In this document: piece by piece, positions 7,013 through 14,100 of the stretch
Position numbering within the stretch: position 1 is the stretch's first letter
Layout of the letters: the number at the start of each line of letters is the position of its first letter
IMG/VR virus record: IMGVR_UViG_3300025174_000113
Location: 1-22,515 of that record
Source of the DNA: a virus
Strand: one strand, 5' to 3'
DNA: 22,515 nucleotides
The notes under the pieces: generated by a model
Databases searched by the model: none
What the model saw: only the letters and a program-made list of their open reading frames with translations
What the model was told of the DNA's origin: nothing
Made by a program: the position numbers and the translations under genes

Positions 7013-7695
7013 CAGCGAGCGATACGCGATGGGTCAGAGTAGACGGGACGTGGGTAACGACCGAGTTTCATCGCCGCCGGCCGAGTACCGCCCAACCGCC
7101 GTTCCGCCGTCTTCATCTCCTGACATGTGCGCTCGAACAATGCTCGCCAGTAGGAGCCGAACTGTGACGGCCCCTGCTCGTTGTACTCGGCTGCTCTCGC
7201 GAAGGCGTAGTATTCGAGCGCCACATGCCACTCCGCTGGAACAGAATCAGGGGTGTTCGCCCCGGTCGTCATCGCGGTCGGACGGGGAACGTAGAAGATC
7301 GTCAACGTCTCCCCCGACCCCGGGGTCGGGTACAGCATCAGTGTGTTCGCCTGCTGGCAGTACCACTGAGCTGTTGTTGGCGAGGACGGCTGGTTCATCC
7401 GGTACGTCAGCAAGTCCTGTGTCGTCAACCGGATCAGCGGATAATCCGTTGTGGAGACGGTGTTGTACAGGTCCAGGATCGACAGGATCGCCGAGTCCAA
7501 CGTGTAGTCGTCGGTGCCGGATGTGAGGGCCATCGTCGCGGTCCCGACCTTGCAATGGGTTTTCAGCAACACCTGCTCCTGCGCCTCGTTGACCCACCCG
7601 TCGATCAGCGTTTGTTCATCCCCGGCGGCGGTACCTGTCAGGCCGATGATCGCGCTCACCCTGAGCCGGTATTGCGTCAAAGTGGTGGAGGCCAT
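7012..7695 (-). CDS. Head-tail adaptor (connector)-like protein
   Basis: This 227-residue protein has an N-terminal helical part with TLIDGWVNEAQEQVLL, a beta-rich centre (DYTLDSAILSILDLYN, NTLMLYPTPG, ETLTIFYVPRP) and a helical C-terminal third (PAEWHVALEYYAFARAAEYN and WRALFERTCQEMKTAERRL). This order matches the adaptor or gp4/gp6-type connector proteins that dock under the portal, including the adaptor of SU10-like phages. The assignment is based on pattern and on the SU10-like capsid and portal nearby. It would form a dodecameric ring between portal and tail. ATG 7695 sits directly after the preceding TAG, and the stop overlaps the next ATG by one base. Confidence 0.7.
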   Translation of the reverse strand: MASTTLTQYRLRVSAIIGLTGTAAGDEQTLIDGWVNEAQEQVLLKTHCKVGTATMALTSGTDDYTLDSAILSILDLYNTVSTTDYPLIRLTTQDLLTYRMNQPSSPTTAQWYCQQANTLMLYPTPGSGETLTIFYVPRPTAMTTGANTPDSVPAEWHVALEYYAFARAAEYNEQGPSQFGSYWRALFERTCQEMKTAERRLGGTRPAAMKLGRYPRPVYSDPSRIAR

Positions 7696-8046
7696 CTAGG
7701 GGATCCACACTCCTCTCGTGCGTAACCGTTGCTCCGCCTGCTCCGCCTCACGTTCGCGGAGCTCAGCGTCGGTGACCATGTACTTGTCGTCGCCGGCGTA
7801 CAGACGGGAGAAGTCGATTCTTTGCTGGTCTTTCACTGGGTAGCCACAACCTGGGAACGAGCACACCTCCGGATACGACGCGGTGAACTTTTGGTAGCAG
7901 TTCAGGCACCGGTAGCCTTTCGCAACCTGATCCAACCACTCGGCGCTGAGCCAGGTTACGTGATCGAGGGTGAGCCGGCCGGTCGCATCCGTGACCGTTA
8001 TGGAGTCGTCTTCGATGTCGATGTTGCCCTTCCACTCGTCGCTCAT
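7696..8046 (-). CDS. Zinc-ribbon-like protein, unknown function
   Basis: This 116-residue protein has an acidic N-terminus (EWKGNIDIEDDSITVTDATG), then the Cys pairs C47-x2-C50 (CLNC) and C62-x4-C67 (CSFPGC), which fit a single zinc ribbon. A charged helix rich in Glu/Arg (AELREREAEQAEQRLRTRG) follows at the C-terminus. ATG 8046 overlaps the glycosyltransferase stop by ATGA, and its TAG is followed immediately by the adaptor gene. It may be a head-completion or neck assembly factor; this rests only on position. Confidence 0.75.
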   Translation of the reverse strand: MSDEWKGNIDIEDDSITVTDATGRLTLDHVTWLSAEWLDQVAKGYRCLNCYQKFTASYPEVCSFPGCGYPVKDQQRIDFSRLYAGDDKYMVTDAELREREAEQAEQRLRTRGVWIP

Positions 8047-8597
8047 GGGACCCCCTCCCAAAAGTCGAGATGGGAAGCAAACAGGCTCTTGTTGTGCCCG
8101 TGGAACCGGTAAACCCACGTGATTTCGGGAACGCAGAAGAAGCGGGCGCCTTTCTGTTGGCAGAGCCGCCAGAACTCATTGTCTTCTGCCCGCTGCTCTT
8201 TCCCCCACCTGACCTCTTCCCACAATGACCGACGGATCAGAGCGGTGGCCGGAATCTGCGGAATGTCCGCATCCGGGTCGTACGGAGTGTTAGGCGACCA
8301 GCCGCGACCGGTCACCTCACAATAGGAGTAGATGACATCCGCCTCATTCGTGTGAGCCGCCAGGGTTTCCAAGTGATGGGGGAGCATTAGGTCATCGTCA
8401 GCCAACGTGGCTAGCCACTCGCAGTCCGTTCGTTTCGCCATCCTGTTGAGCTGGGGGCCGCACCTCTCGGTGCGCTTCTCGTCCAGCTCGATCAGGTGCT
8501 CGACTGGTTGCAACGTTTGGGCGCGCACACTGGCTTTGCACTCCTCGAGCATGTCGGCGCGCTCCGGGATGGTGGGGGTGATCACCGCGATTCGCAC
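8043..8597 (-). CDS. GT-A (family 2-like) glycosyltransferase
   Basis: This 184-residue protein carries hallmarks of a small GT2 enzyme. It begins with the nucleotide-binding strand RIAVITPTIPERADML and has helix CKASVRAQTLQPVEHLIEL. The metal/nucleotide DxD site is DDD at residues 67-69 in LATLADDDLMLPHH, and the likely catalytic acidic pair is E138-D139 (RAEDNEFW). It should transfer a sugar from a nucleotide-sugar donor. I chose GTG 8597, which overlaps the preceding gene by 16 nt, because the alternative GTG at 8585 (GTGA overlap) would remove half of the first beta-strand. It is shorter than typical GT2 enzymes (about 220-300 residues) and is the last member of a four-enzyme sugar cassette. 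Acceptor unknown; a virion protein is likely. Confidence 0.85.
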   Translation of the reverse strand: MRIAVITPTIPERADMLEECKASVRAQTLQPVEHLIELDEKRTERCGPQLNRMAKRTDCEWLATLADDDLMLPHHLETLAAHTNEADVIYSYCEVTGRGWSPNTPYDPDADIPQIPATALIRRSLWEEVRWGKEQRAEDNEFWRLCQQKGARFFCVPEITWVYRFHGHNKSLFASHLDFWEGVP

Positions 8598-9310
8598 CTG
8601 TAGAACTCCTCAGCGGCGAGAACAACGTTCTCCGGGTAGAGAGATTCGAGCTGCCAGAACGGCTCCGGCCCCACTGACTCCCATAAGTGCTCAAACTGAT
8701 CGAACGAGTGCAGGTTCAGGTGGCTCTTGAAGCCGACCCAGGCGAGATGATCGATCTCCCTGAACGTGAGCCTCGCCCCGGGGTTCGCCCCGGTTAGATT
8801 GGAGATGGTACTCGCGTCAATCCCGTTCTCCGCCTCGTCCGTCGCCGGCCTGTCCCCGCACGCTTTCAGAAGCTCTGCGGGGATCACGAACGGGCCGGCA
8901 CCGTAACGGTTGAACTGATCCATCACGCTCAACCTGGCCAACCGTGTCCCTGTTTCGTCGACCATCGCGTGTTGCCTGGATGTGAAAATCTCGTCATTTG
9001 CGGGGAGTTCTGTGAACACGGTTCGGGGGAGTATCCAGTTGTCCGAGCCAACCGGAACCACGTAATCCGCACCACAGTTAGCCGCGAACTGAAAGCCATC
9101 GTTGTACTTCCTGCCGAGTGGCGATGACGCCTGCGTCACGGTGTGAAACCCGAGCTTCCTGGCTATGTCGATGTTTCCGTCATCGGCGATGACGACCGCG
9201 TATCCGTCCGCCCCAGGCAGATGATCGAGCGCCCAGCGAAGCTCCTGGAAACAGACGGCGGACAGAGCAACGCGGCCCCAGGCAGGGATCACGAACCAGA
9301 CGCTCGGCAT
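8582..9310 (-). CDS. GT-A-type glycosyltransferase
   Basis: This 242-residue protein has a GT-A fold outline: first strand VWFVIPAWGR, AVVIADDGNIDIAR at residues 38-51, and GADYVVPVGSDNWILP around 80-95 where SDN (89-91) takes the place of the usual DxD. A helical C-terminal region follows (FREIDHLAWVGFKSHLNL). Replacement of the second Asp by Asn may change metal use. ATG 9310 overlaps the preceding gene by 22 nt; GTG 9292 would give a GTGA overlap but would cut off the first strand. It lies between the nucleotidyltransferase and the second GT-A enzyme, so both probably work on one glycan. Donor sugar and acceptor cannot be read from sequence. Confidence 0.75.
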   Translation of the reverse strand: MPSVWFVIPAWGRVALSAVCFQELRWALDHLPGADGYAVVIADDGNIDIARKLGFHTVTQASSPLGRKYNDGFQFAANCGADYVVPVGSDNWILPRTVFTELPANDEIFTSRQHAMVDETGTRLARLSVMDQFNRYGAGPFVIPAELLKACGDRPATDEAENGIDASTISNLTGANPGARLTFREIDHLAWVGFKSHLNLHSFDQFEHLWESVGPEPFWQLESLYPENVVLAAEEFYRCESR

Positions 9311-9711
9311 CTCTCGATCAGCTCCGACGTGGAGATCCCAGGCGTGTATGGCGGATGCACCGTTACGATCTGGTGCTTCGCCAGAAACGCCTCCGTGACC
9401 CCCATCTGCGCATACAGGGGCAGCCCCGTCCAGTCCGACCCATGAATCAGGTAGTTCGGCTTCACGCCCAGGATCGCCCGGGTGGAGTCCTCGTCGTCAT
9501 CGTTGACGATCACGCTGCTGACGTAGCGGCAGGCGTCGACGACAGCCCACCGTTCCTCCAAGGTCATGACCGGCGGGCGCTTGTACCGTGTGACGAACTC
9601 GTCCCGGTTGAGGGAAACGACGACGTTTCCGTATCGGGCGGCGCTACGGAGAATGTTCACGTGACCTGGGTGGAACAGGTCGAATGTGCCTCCCACATAG
9701 CAGACGCTCAC
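9289..9711 (-). CDS. TagD-like cytidylyltransferase
   Basis: This 140-residue protein starts at GTG 9711 (GTGA overlap with the previous stop). It has the full nucleotidyltransferase signature: GGTFDLFHPGHVNIL with HPGH at residues 14-17, a Lys/Arg-Pro segment RYKRPPVMTLEERWAVVDAC, then YLIHGSDWTG at about 87-96, and GISTSEL near the C-terminus. Length and the combination of GSDW with ISTSE fit the glycerol-3-phosphate cytidylyltransferase group (CTP plus glycerol-3-phosphate giving CDP-glycerol). Related enzymes use ethanolamine phosphate, ribitol phosphate or heptose phosphate, so the substrate is uncertain. It likely makes the activated donor for the neighbouring transferases. An earlier in-frame start at 9825 would run deep into the upstream gene and is rejected. 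Confidence 0.85.
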   Translation of the reverse strand: MSVCYVGGTFDLFHPGHVNILRSAARYGNVVVSLNRDEFVTRYKRPPVMTLEERWAVVDACRYVSSVIVNDDDEDSTRAILGVKPNYLIHGSDWTGLPLYAQMGVTEAFLAKHQIVTVHPPYTPGISTSELIERCRASGS

Positions 9712-9965
9712 GCTGCCACCCGCTCCCTCACTCCGACAGCTTCCCGCCGTGCTTTCGTCCAACCGCAGTAGTGACACATCCGCCCAATTGGGACGTATCG
9801 CGGAACCCAGTGCTTCCCTACACACGAGAGTGAACGAGAATCCGCGAGCGTTTCGTCCGACACCAACTCAATCTCGCGCAAGAGTTGGGCACGCCAGTGC
9901 TTGGGCCAATCAGTCCTGCTCTTTACGTAGGCGATGTGTCGCTCACGGCACGACGTTGTTTTCAT
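9708..9965 (-). CDS. Small Cys-containing protein in the sugar cassette
   Basis: This 85-residue protein starts at ATG 9965 (ATGA overlap). The N-terminal half is basic and helical (RTDWPKHWRAQLLREIELVS); the C-terminal half has C48, C64 and C67 (MCHYCGW), which could bind a metal with a His. Its last residues, RREAVGVRERVAA, closely resemble the end of the preceding glycosyltransferase (WREAVRVEERVAA), and the DNA is similar too. It may be a small partner of the cassette enzymes. Family not recognised. GTGA overlap with the cytidylyltransferase gene indicates coupled translation. Confidence 0.7.
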   Translation of the reverse strand: MKTTSCRERHIAYVKSRTDWPKHWRAQLLREIELVSDETLADSRSLSCVGKHWVPRYVPIGRMCHYCGWTKARREAVGVRERVAA

Positions 9966-10993
9966 GCCGCCACCCTCTCCTCAACCCTCACAGCTTCCCG
10001 CCACGCCGAGACGGTACGCTTGATATCCCTGTGCTCGAGCACGTACTCACGAGCCGCTCGGGCGAGCATCAGCACCTCCTCGGGACTTCTAACAAGATGC
10101 TTGACGATCTTCTTGAAGTCCCACGAATGCTCAGCAACCAAGCCGGGTGCTTCCCCATCCCACCATGGCCGGTACGGCTCCACCTTCGACACGACGACAC
10201 AGGCACCACCCATCGCTCCCTCAAGCGCCTTCACGTCACTTTTACAGTCCTCCCATTCCCCCTGCCTGAGCGGACACAACATCACGTCGAGTAGACCGAC
10301 ATTACGCCGGTACTGGGAGAGAGAGTCAGTCCATTCGACGTGCCGGTACGGAAAACGGTAACGCGCGAAGTCCGGGTGGATCCCGATGATCACCACTTCT
10401 ACGTTCGACTGTCTGCTTGCCCATTCCAGGGCGTCCAAGATCAGAGGGGCGTCGTACACGTGGGAGTCCGAGGCGGCCCAGCCGATCCGTAGAATCCCGT
10501 CCTTCTGATGCGTCGGCTCAGGCCAATCATCTGGGTCAACCGAGTTGCGGCACACGTGGATCTCCGAGTTCAGGTGTGCGTATACCTCGGCGAGTTTCGG
10601 GGTGGAGACGATCATCCCGTCCACGAACTTACTAACCTTAGAAAACACCTCGTATGAATGGCGATCGGAGCCGTCAAATCGTTCCCGCCAATCCGAAAGG
10701 TTGAGCGGCGGATGCAACAAGTAGTTGTCATCCGCTTCGGCGAGCACCCGTATCCCCTGGGATTTCATCTGCGCGATCAACAGGGCTCGGGTCGTGTTGC
10801 CCGGAAACAACCAGATAGCGGTTTCCCCCTCCTGCCTCGGGAACCGGTACTCGCCTTCCTGGTCTCCAGGTTGCAGGTCCGCGGGAGTCAGTTTCACTAC
10901 CGTGCCCGGCAAGTGACGGGCAGGCAGCCTGGCCCGGTAGTAGTTGACGCCGGCTGTCGCCTGTGCCCAGTACGTGGCTAGCGAGTCGGTCAA
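9962..10993 (-). CDS. GT-B-type glycosyltransferase (GT4-like)
   Basis: This 343-residue protein shows a GT-B layout. N-terminal domain: VNYYRARLPARHL and a Rossmann-like stretch IRVLAEADDNYL. Linker and C-terminal domain: ILRIGWAASDSHVYD at about 167-181, VEVVIIGIHPDFARY, then CKSDVKALEGAMGGACVVVS at about 250-269. In GT4 enzymes that last segment contacts the nucleotide sugar, and the Glu (258) is typically catalytic or donor-binding. It is a likely retaining transferase, cytoplasmic, with no membrane segment. The start is TTG 10993, forming a TTGA overlap with the preceding stop; no better start lies nearby. It opens the sugar cassette behind the head genes. Confidence 0.85.
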   Translation of the reverse strand: MTDSLATYWAQATAGVNYYRARLPARHLPGTVVKLTPADLQPGDQEGEYRFPRQEGETAIWLFPGNTTRALLIAQMKSQGIRVLAEADDNYLLHPPLNLSDWRERFDGSDRHSYEVFSKVSKFVDGMIVSTPKLAEVYAHLNSEIHVCRNSVDPDDWPEPTHQKDGILRIGWAASDSHVYDAPLILDALEWASRQSNVEVVIIGIHPDFARYRFPYRHVEWTDSLSQYRRNVGLLDVMLCPLRQGEWEDCKSDVKALEGAMGGACVVVSKVEPYRPWWDGEAPGLVAEHSWDFKKIVKHLVRSPEEVLMLARAAREYVLEHRDIKRTVSAWREAVRVEERVAA

Positions 10994-11589
10994 GCAGTGA
11001 CCTCCACCCCATCCTCCTCCGGCACCCGCACCAACTCCTCCAAGGCTTCGAGGACTTCCTGACGGTTCAGGTTCTGCCGTTCGTAGGCGAGCACATCATC
11101 CGGCGAGTACCCGTCCTCGCGAACCTTCGCGACGATCGACTCTGCGACCATCTCCACCGTCCGTCGGCCCGCCGCCCGCAACTCGTCATACCGGGGCCAC
11201 GGCTTCCCGACCTTCGGCTGCTCCACAAGCAGGAAATCACGGCCGTGCTGATCATGGGAAATCAACAGTTCCTCCACCCGTGCGCGCAACTTCGGATCCT
11301 GAATCTGGTGCGTGTCGAACGTACCAATCCTGTCGTCGTTCGACACCGGGGTCACCATGTCGTCCCGTAGTCGACCACCCTTATTGAGCGCCGCACCGAA
11401 CCTGTCGTACGCAACCTGCTTCTCGAAATCGGTGTAGTCGTTTCGCTGGAATTTCGCGACGAATCCGCGGGGGAACTCCGTCTCAGCACGCTCCTTCGGC
11501 TTCACCTGCATCGACCCGTCCGCGAGCCGTTCCACCTCCTCATGCACCAGCACAATCCTGTAGTTCGCGTGCGGACTGATAAATCTCAT
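10990..11589 (-). CDS. Head-associated protein downstream of the capsid gene, unknown
   Basis: This 199-residue protein starts at ATG 11589 with a GGGAG ribosome site about 6 bases upstream; that site lies inside a possible hairpin. The N-terminus is beta-like (MRFISPHANYRIVLVHEEVE). The centre carries aromatic and charged motifs (FPRGFVAKFQRNDYTDFEKQ), and the C-terminal half is highly charged with helices (YERQNLNRQEVLEALEELVR). The segment RIGTFDTHQIQDPKLRARVE may be a structured linker. Location directly after the capsid gene suggests a capsid-associated or stabilising role. I do not recognise a family. Confidence 0.75.
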   Translation of the reverse strand: MRFISPHANYRIVLVHEEVERLADGSMQVKPKERAETEFPRGFVAKFQRNDYTDFEKQVAYDRFGAALNKGGRLRDDMVTPVSNDDRIGTFDTHQIQDPKLRARVEELLISHDQHGRDFLLVEQPKVGKPWPRYDELRAAGRRTVEMVAESIVAKVREDGYSPDDVLAYERQNLNRQEVLEALEELVRVPEEDGVEVTA

Positions 11590-11593
11590 CGAG

Positions 11594-11620
11594 CTCTCCC
11601 TTCGTTCGGGAACGAGAGAG
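11594..11620 (-). promoter_or_regulatory. Possible RBS-sequestering hairpin before the post-capsid gene
   Basis: On the minus strand CTCTC (11620-11616) can pair with GAGAG (11598-11594), with an inner stem TCGTT/AACGA around loop CCCG. The outer pairing covers most of the GGGAG ribosome site of the gene starting at 11589. Because CTCTC is also the last part of the longer hairpin just upstream, the two structures exclude each other. Inference from base pairing only. Confidence 0.45.
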
Positions 11621-11639
11621 GGGCCAGAAGGCCCCTCTC
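11616..11639 (-). terminator. GC-rich hairpin after the capsid gene (terminator or processing site)
   Basis: A perfect 10-bp inverted repeat, GAGAGGGGCC and GGCCCCTCTC separated by 4 bases, lies 25-48 bases downstream of the capsid stop. On the minus strand it is not followed by a strong T run (TCGTTCCC). It may be a leaky terminator or an mRNA 3' stabiliser that lets the capsid message be more abundant than the downstream genes. Confidence 0.6.
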
Positions 11640-11663
11640 GTCGTCCTAGTTCTTCCCGATCGC

Positions 11664-12836
11664 TTACGTAGCGGAGTACGAGGTGACGTTCTTCAGGATT
11701 CCATGAGCCTGCTGCTGTCCGAACTCCAGGCTCAGAGGCGAGTAGAACTCGTCCGCCTGCGCCGTCGCCGACGGCTCCTGGATCTTCCTTCTAAGTGACC
11801 CGATCGGCCAACCCCGGAACGGCCGCAGCCGCACCTTCGCCATGTCGATCAGGAACCCCCACGTACCGTAGTTCGACCCGGTCGCGTTGAGATCCGACCA
11901 CTCCTTCTTGACGATGATCGGAATGTTGCCACCGTATGTCGAGTCGATCCACCCGTTGACCTTGACCCCGAACTTCTGGGTTCCACCGTCACGCGGAGCC
12001 CAGATCCCCCGGTACATCTGGGAGAGGACCGTTGCGACCGTGGGAGCGCAGAAGAACACGGGATCTTCGGCGTAGCCGAGAGGACCCTGAAGGAACGTGT
12101 CCATCTCCGCTGGCGTCAGAGCACCACCCGCAGACGTGATGTTCGTCGAGATGAACTCGACCGCACCACCGCAGGAGCCACGCACACCCGCGCTGTTGTA
12201 GTCGCGAGCCCCCCAGAACAGGGTGGACTCGATCGACTGCTTGTGCTCGACGCCCTTGCGGACGATCTCCTTCTCCGGCTCCCGGCCACCGTACAGCTCG
12301 TTGCCGATCTCGATGAACGACGTGAGCATCGGGTGGCGGATCTCCTGCACGTAGTTGTACCCTCGGACGCGCTGCGTGTACCGGTTGACACCGGACGAGG
12401 CGCCCTGCGTGTAGGCGTTGCCGACAACGAGGATCTTTGCCGCTGACGTTGCGGACGCGGCTGCGGTGCCACCCCAGGTGCGGGTGACGGCAGCCGAGTT
12501 GGCCGAGACGCCGGTGACGAGCAGGCCCTCGCCGGTCTCCATGACGCGGAGCACGTCGTTGATCTGAAGAACGGTGTTGCCTTCCCCTGTGGTGACGGTG
12601 ATCGCGGTGGCGGCCGACGTTGCGGACGCTGCGAGACCCGTCGTTCGGGGGGTGTACTGCTCCTCGAGCCAGTCGATGACTTCCCTAGTGGCTTCCTTAC
12701 GGCTGATCTCCATGAGCATGGTCGTGAACTGCGTGCGGTCCTCCTGCAAACGGTGGATCCGCTCGGACATGTCGACGACGAGCTCGTTGGAGAGCACCTG
12801 TTCGTTGGTGATTAGTCCTGTTTTGATCGTTGCCAT
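11664..12836 (-). CDS. Major capsid protein (SU10-like, HK97 fold)
   Basis: This 390-residue protein forms the capsid shell. The N-terminal arm (1-55) is helical (SERIHRLQEDRTQFTTML). Residues about 70-140 are Ala/Thr-rich beta sequence (SAATAITVTTGEGNTVLQ to AAKILVVGNAYTQG), which fits an inserted beta-barrel. The central and P-domain part contains GYNYVQEIRHPMLTSFIEI, the long helix EPEKEIVRKGVEHKQSIEST and LFWGARDYNSAGVRGS; the C-terminal part has MYRGIWAPRDGGTQKFG and YGTWGFLIDMAKVRLRPFRG. This layout matches the DUF5309/SU10 major capsid family. ATG 12836 has GGAG about 8 bases upstream. It is preceded by a scaffold and followed by a hairpin, the classic head-gene context. The 71-base gap on its 5' side shows no convincing promoter. 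Confidence 0.9.
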   Translation of the reverse strand: MATIKTGLITNEQVLSNELVVDMSERIHRLQEDRTQFTTMLMEISRKEATREVIDWLEEQYTPRTTGLAASATSAATAITVTTGEGNTVLQINDVLRVMETGEGLLVTGVSANSAAVTRTWGGTAAASATSAAKILVVGNAYTQGASSGVNRYTQRVRGYNYVQEIRHPMLTSFIEIGNELYGGREPEKEIVRKGVEHKQSIESTLFWGARDYNSAGVRGSCGGAVEFISTNITSAGGALTPAEMDTFLQGPLGYAEDPVFFCAPTVATVLSQMYRGIWAPRDGGTQKFGVKVNGWIDSTYGGNIPIIVKKEWSDLNATGSNYGTWGFLIDMAKVRLRPFRGWPIGSLRRKIQEPSATAQADEFYSPLSLEFGQQQAHGILKNVTSYSAT

Positions 12837-12907
12837 GATTGTTTCTCCGTTCGGTTCGGCTAGTGCTTCCTATGTCGGCCGACCGGACGTGTCGGAAACC
12901 GGGTCGC

Positions 12908-13810
12908 TCAGCGTTGGCTGAAGCCGGTTTCCTGGTCCCAGAGGTCGTAGAGCCGTTGTGTGTCCGCCGGTGTCTGCTGCCCGGTCCCCTGGGGGACCTG
13001 GGTTGCTGAGGCGACGGTTGCTGCGACGCGCTGCGCCAATGAGTCTGCCTGCGGTGAGGGTGCTGACTCTGGTGCTGGGGGCTGGCCGGGTGTGCCGACC
13101 ATGCCGCGCGCCATGTAGTAGAGGGTCTCGAAGACCCGTTCCTTCTGCTCCTGGGATCCCTGCTGGAGGGGCATGAGCAGCTCGGGGGCTCGTTCCGCGG
13201 CGGAAGCCATCGCTTCCTGCAACTGGTCGAACTCCGGCAGCTTCGCACGGGCCGAGTTCCACGCGGACGTGAGCGTCTGCTGATGGTACGTCGTCTGCAT
13301 CGGCTGGATCACCTGCTGCACGAGCTGCTGCTGGTTCTCAGCAACAACCCTCCTGGCGTGCAGGTCGAGGGCGGCGAACTGGTTCTCGGTGGCGAGAGTC
13401 TCCAGTGACCGCTGGTACAGCAGCTCGTTGCCGGTTTGCATTGCGTACACGGCGGCGCCACGAGGGTCACGTTCGATCCAGTCCTCGATGTCCGCCTCGT
13501 CGTACTGCGGTTGCTGAGGTTGCTGGGCCTGCTGGCGGGCCAGGCCGAGCTCGTTGCCCATCTCCCCCAACTTGGACTGAAGTTCCCCGTAGGCGCGCTC
13601 TAGCTCCTCCGGCGTCTTGTACTTGCCGGCCAGCAGCTTGGCGCCCAGGCTGCGGATCTCAGCGGACTGATCGGGCTCGTCAGGTTCCGCCTGTGGCGGC
13701 TGCTCACCCGGCGCTTCGTCCGGTGTGATCTCCTGTGCGGGTGCCCCAGTGGGGGCCGCCAGGTCGAGGCCCTCGAGGAAACGGGCCTCCTCGTTCTCAG
13801 TGACGCTCAC
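12908..13810 (-). CDS. Capsid scaffolding protein
   Basis: This 300-residue protein starts at GTG 13810 (GTGA overlap). The N-terminal 50 residues are acidic and Pro-rich. Next comes the motif GKYKTPEELERAYGELQSKL (about 62-81), frequent in phage scaffold proteins. The middle is a long Gln/Glu/Ala-rich coiled coil (QQPQYDEADIEDWIERD, VVAENQQQLVQQVIQPMQT). The C-terminus (TPADTQRLYDLWDQETGFSQ) is a compact amphipathic helix of the sort that binds the capsid protein. Its position directly before the capsid gene supports the role. It would be a transient core for procapsid assembly. No protease domain is seen, so a separate maturation protease is not evident here. Confidence 0.85.
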   Translation of the reverse strand: MSVTENEEARFLEGLDLAAPTGAPAQEITPDEAPGEQPPQAEPDEPDQSAEIRSLGAKLLAGKYKTPEELERAYGELQSKLGEMGNELGLARQQAQQPQQPQYDEADIEDWIERDPRGAAVYAMQTGNELLYQRSLETLATENQFAALDLHARRVVAENQQQLVQQVIQPMQTTYHQQTLTSAWNSARAKLPEFDQLQEAMASAAERAPELLMPLQQGSQEQKERVFETLYYMARGMVGTPGQPPAPESAPSPQADSLAQRVAATVASATQVPQGTGQQTPADTQRLYDLWDQETGFSQR

Positions 13811-14100
13811 GACGTCCCCTTCCCGTTGACATCACGCAACGTGTCCTCAAGTCGCTTCTCGGCCTTCTCAGGGGTATCGAGAAGCGTGAACACACCATCC
13901 CAGAACCCGTGCTCGTAATCAGCCTTGCGCTGGTCGATCGGCTCGAAGGTGCGGATCACGGACCGGCCGACCAACAGGGCTTTCTGATCACGGATGTTCT
14001 CGTAGTAGTGACGCAAATCCGCCCAGGACGGGTGCTGCTTCAACGCAGCCAACCTAGACGTTTCCGTCACTTCAGGTGGGGTGAGCAGCCGGTTACGCAT
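13807..14100 (-). CDS. Small conserved phage protein between portal and scaffold
   Basis: This 97-residue protein starts at ATG 14100, overlapping the portal stop by 8 nt, and ends in a GTGA overlap with the scaffold. It has helical sequence with the notable segment DYEHGFWDGVFTLLDTPEKA near residues 62-81, where aromatic and Gly residues line one face, a pattern I have seen in small proteins next to phage portal genes. No Cys and no membrane segment. Role unknown; an assembly accessory factor is plausible. Confidence 0.75.
   Translation of the reverse strand: MRNRLLTPPEVTETSRLAALKQHPSWADLRHYYENIRDQKALLVGRSVIRTFEPIDQRKADYEHGFWDGVFTLLDTPEKAEKRLEDTLRDVNGKGTS

Noticed and set aside
9712-9825. 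N-terminal extension of the cytidylyltransferase
   Set aside because: The extension lies in another frame of the small Cys protein gene; the catalytic fold begins at the GTG 9711 start, which also gives a GTGA overlap.
12874-12883. Ten-base palindrome GTCGGCCGAC in the gap before the capsid gene, considered as an operator
   Set aside because: Short GC palindromes are expected by chance in DNA of this composition; no second copy or promoter element was found next to it.
12837-12907. A dedicated promoter in the gap before the capsid gene
   Set aside because: No pair of -35 and -10 like boxes with acceptable spacing was found on the minus strand; only the capsid ribosome site is clear.
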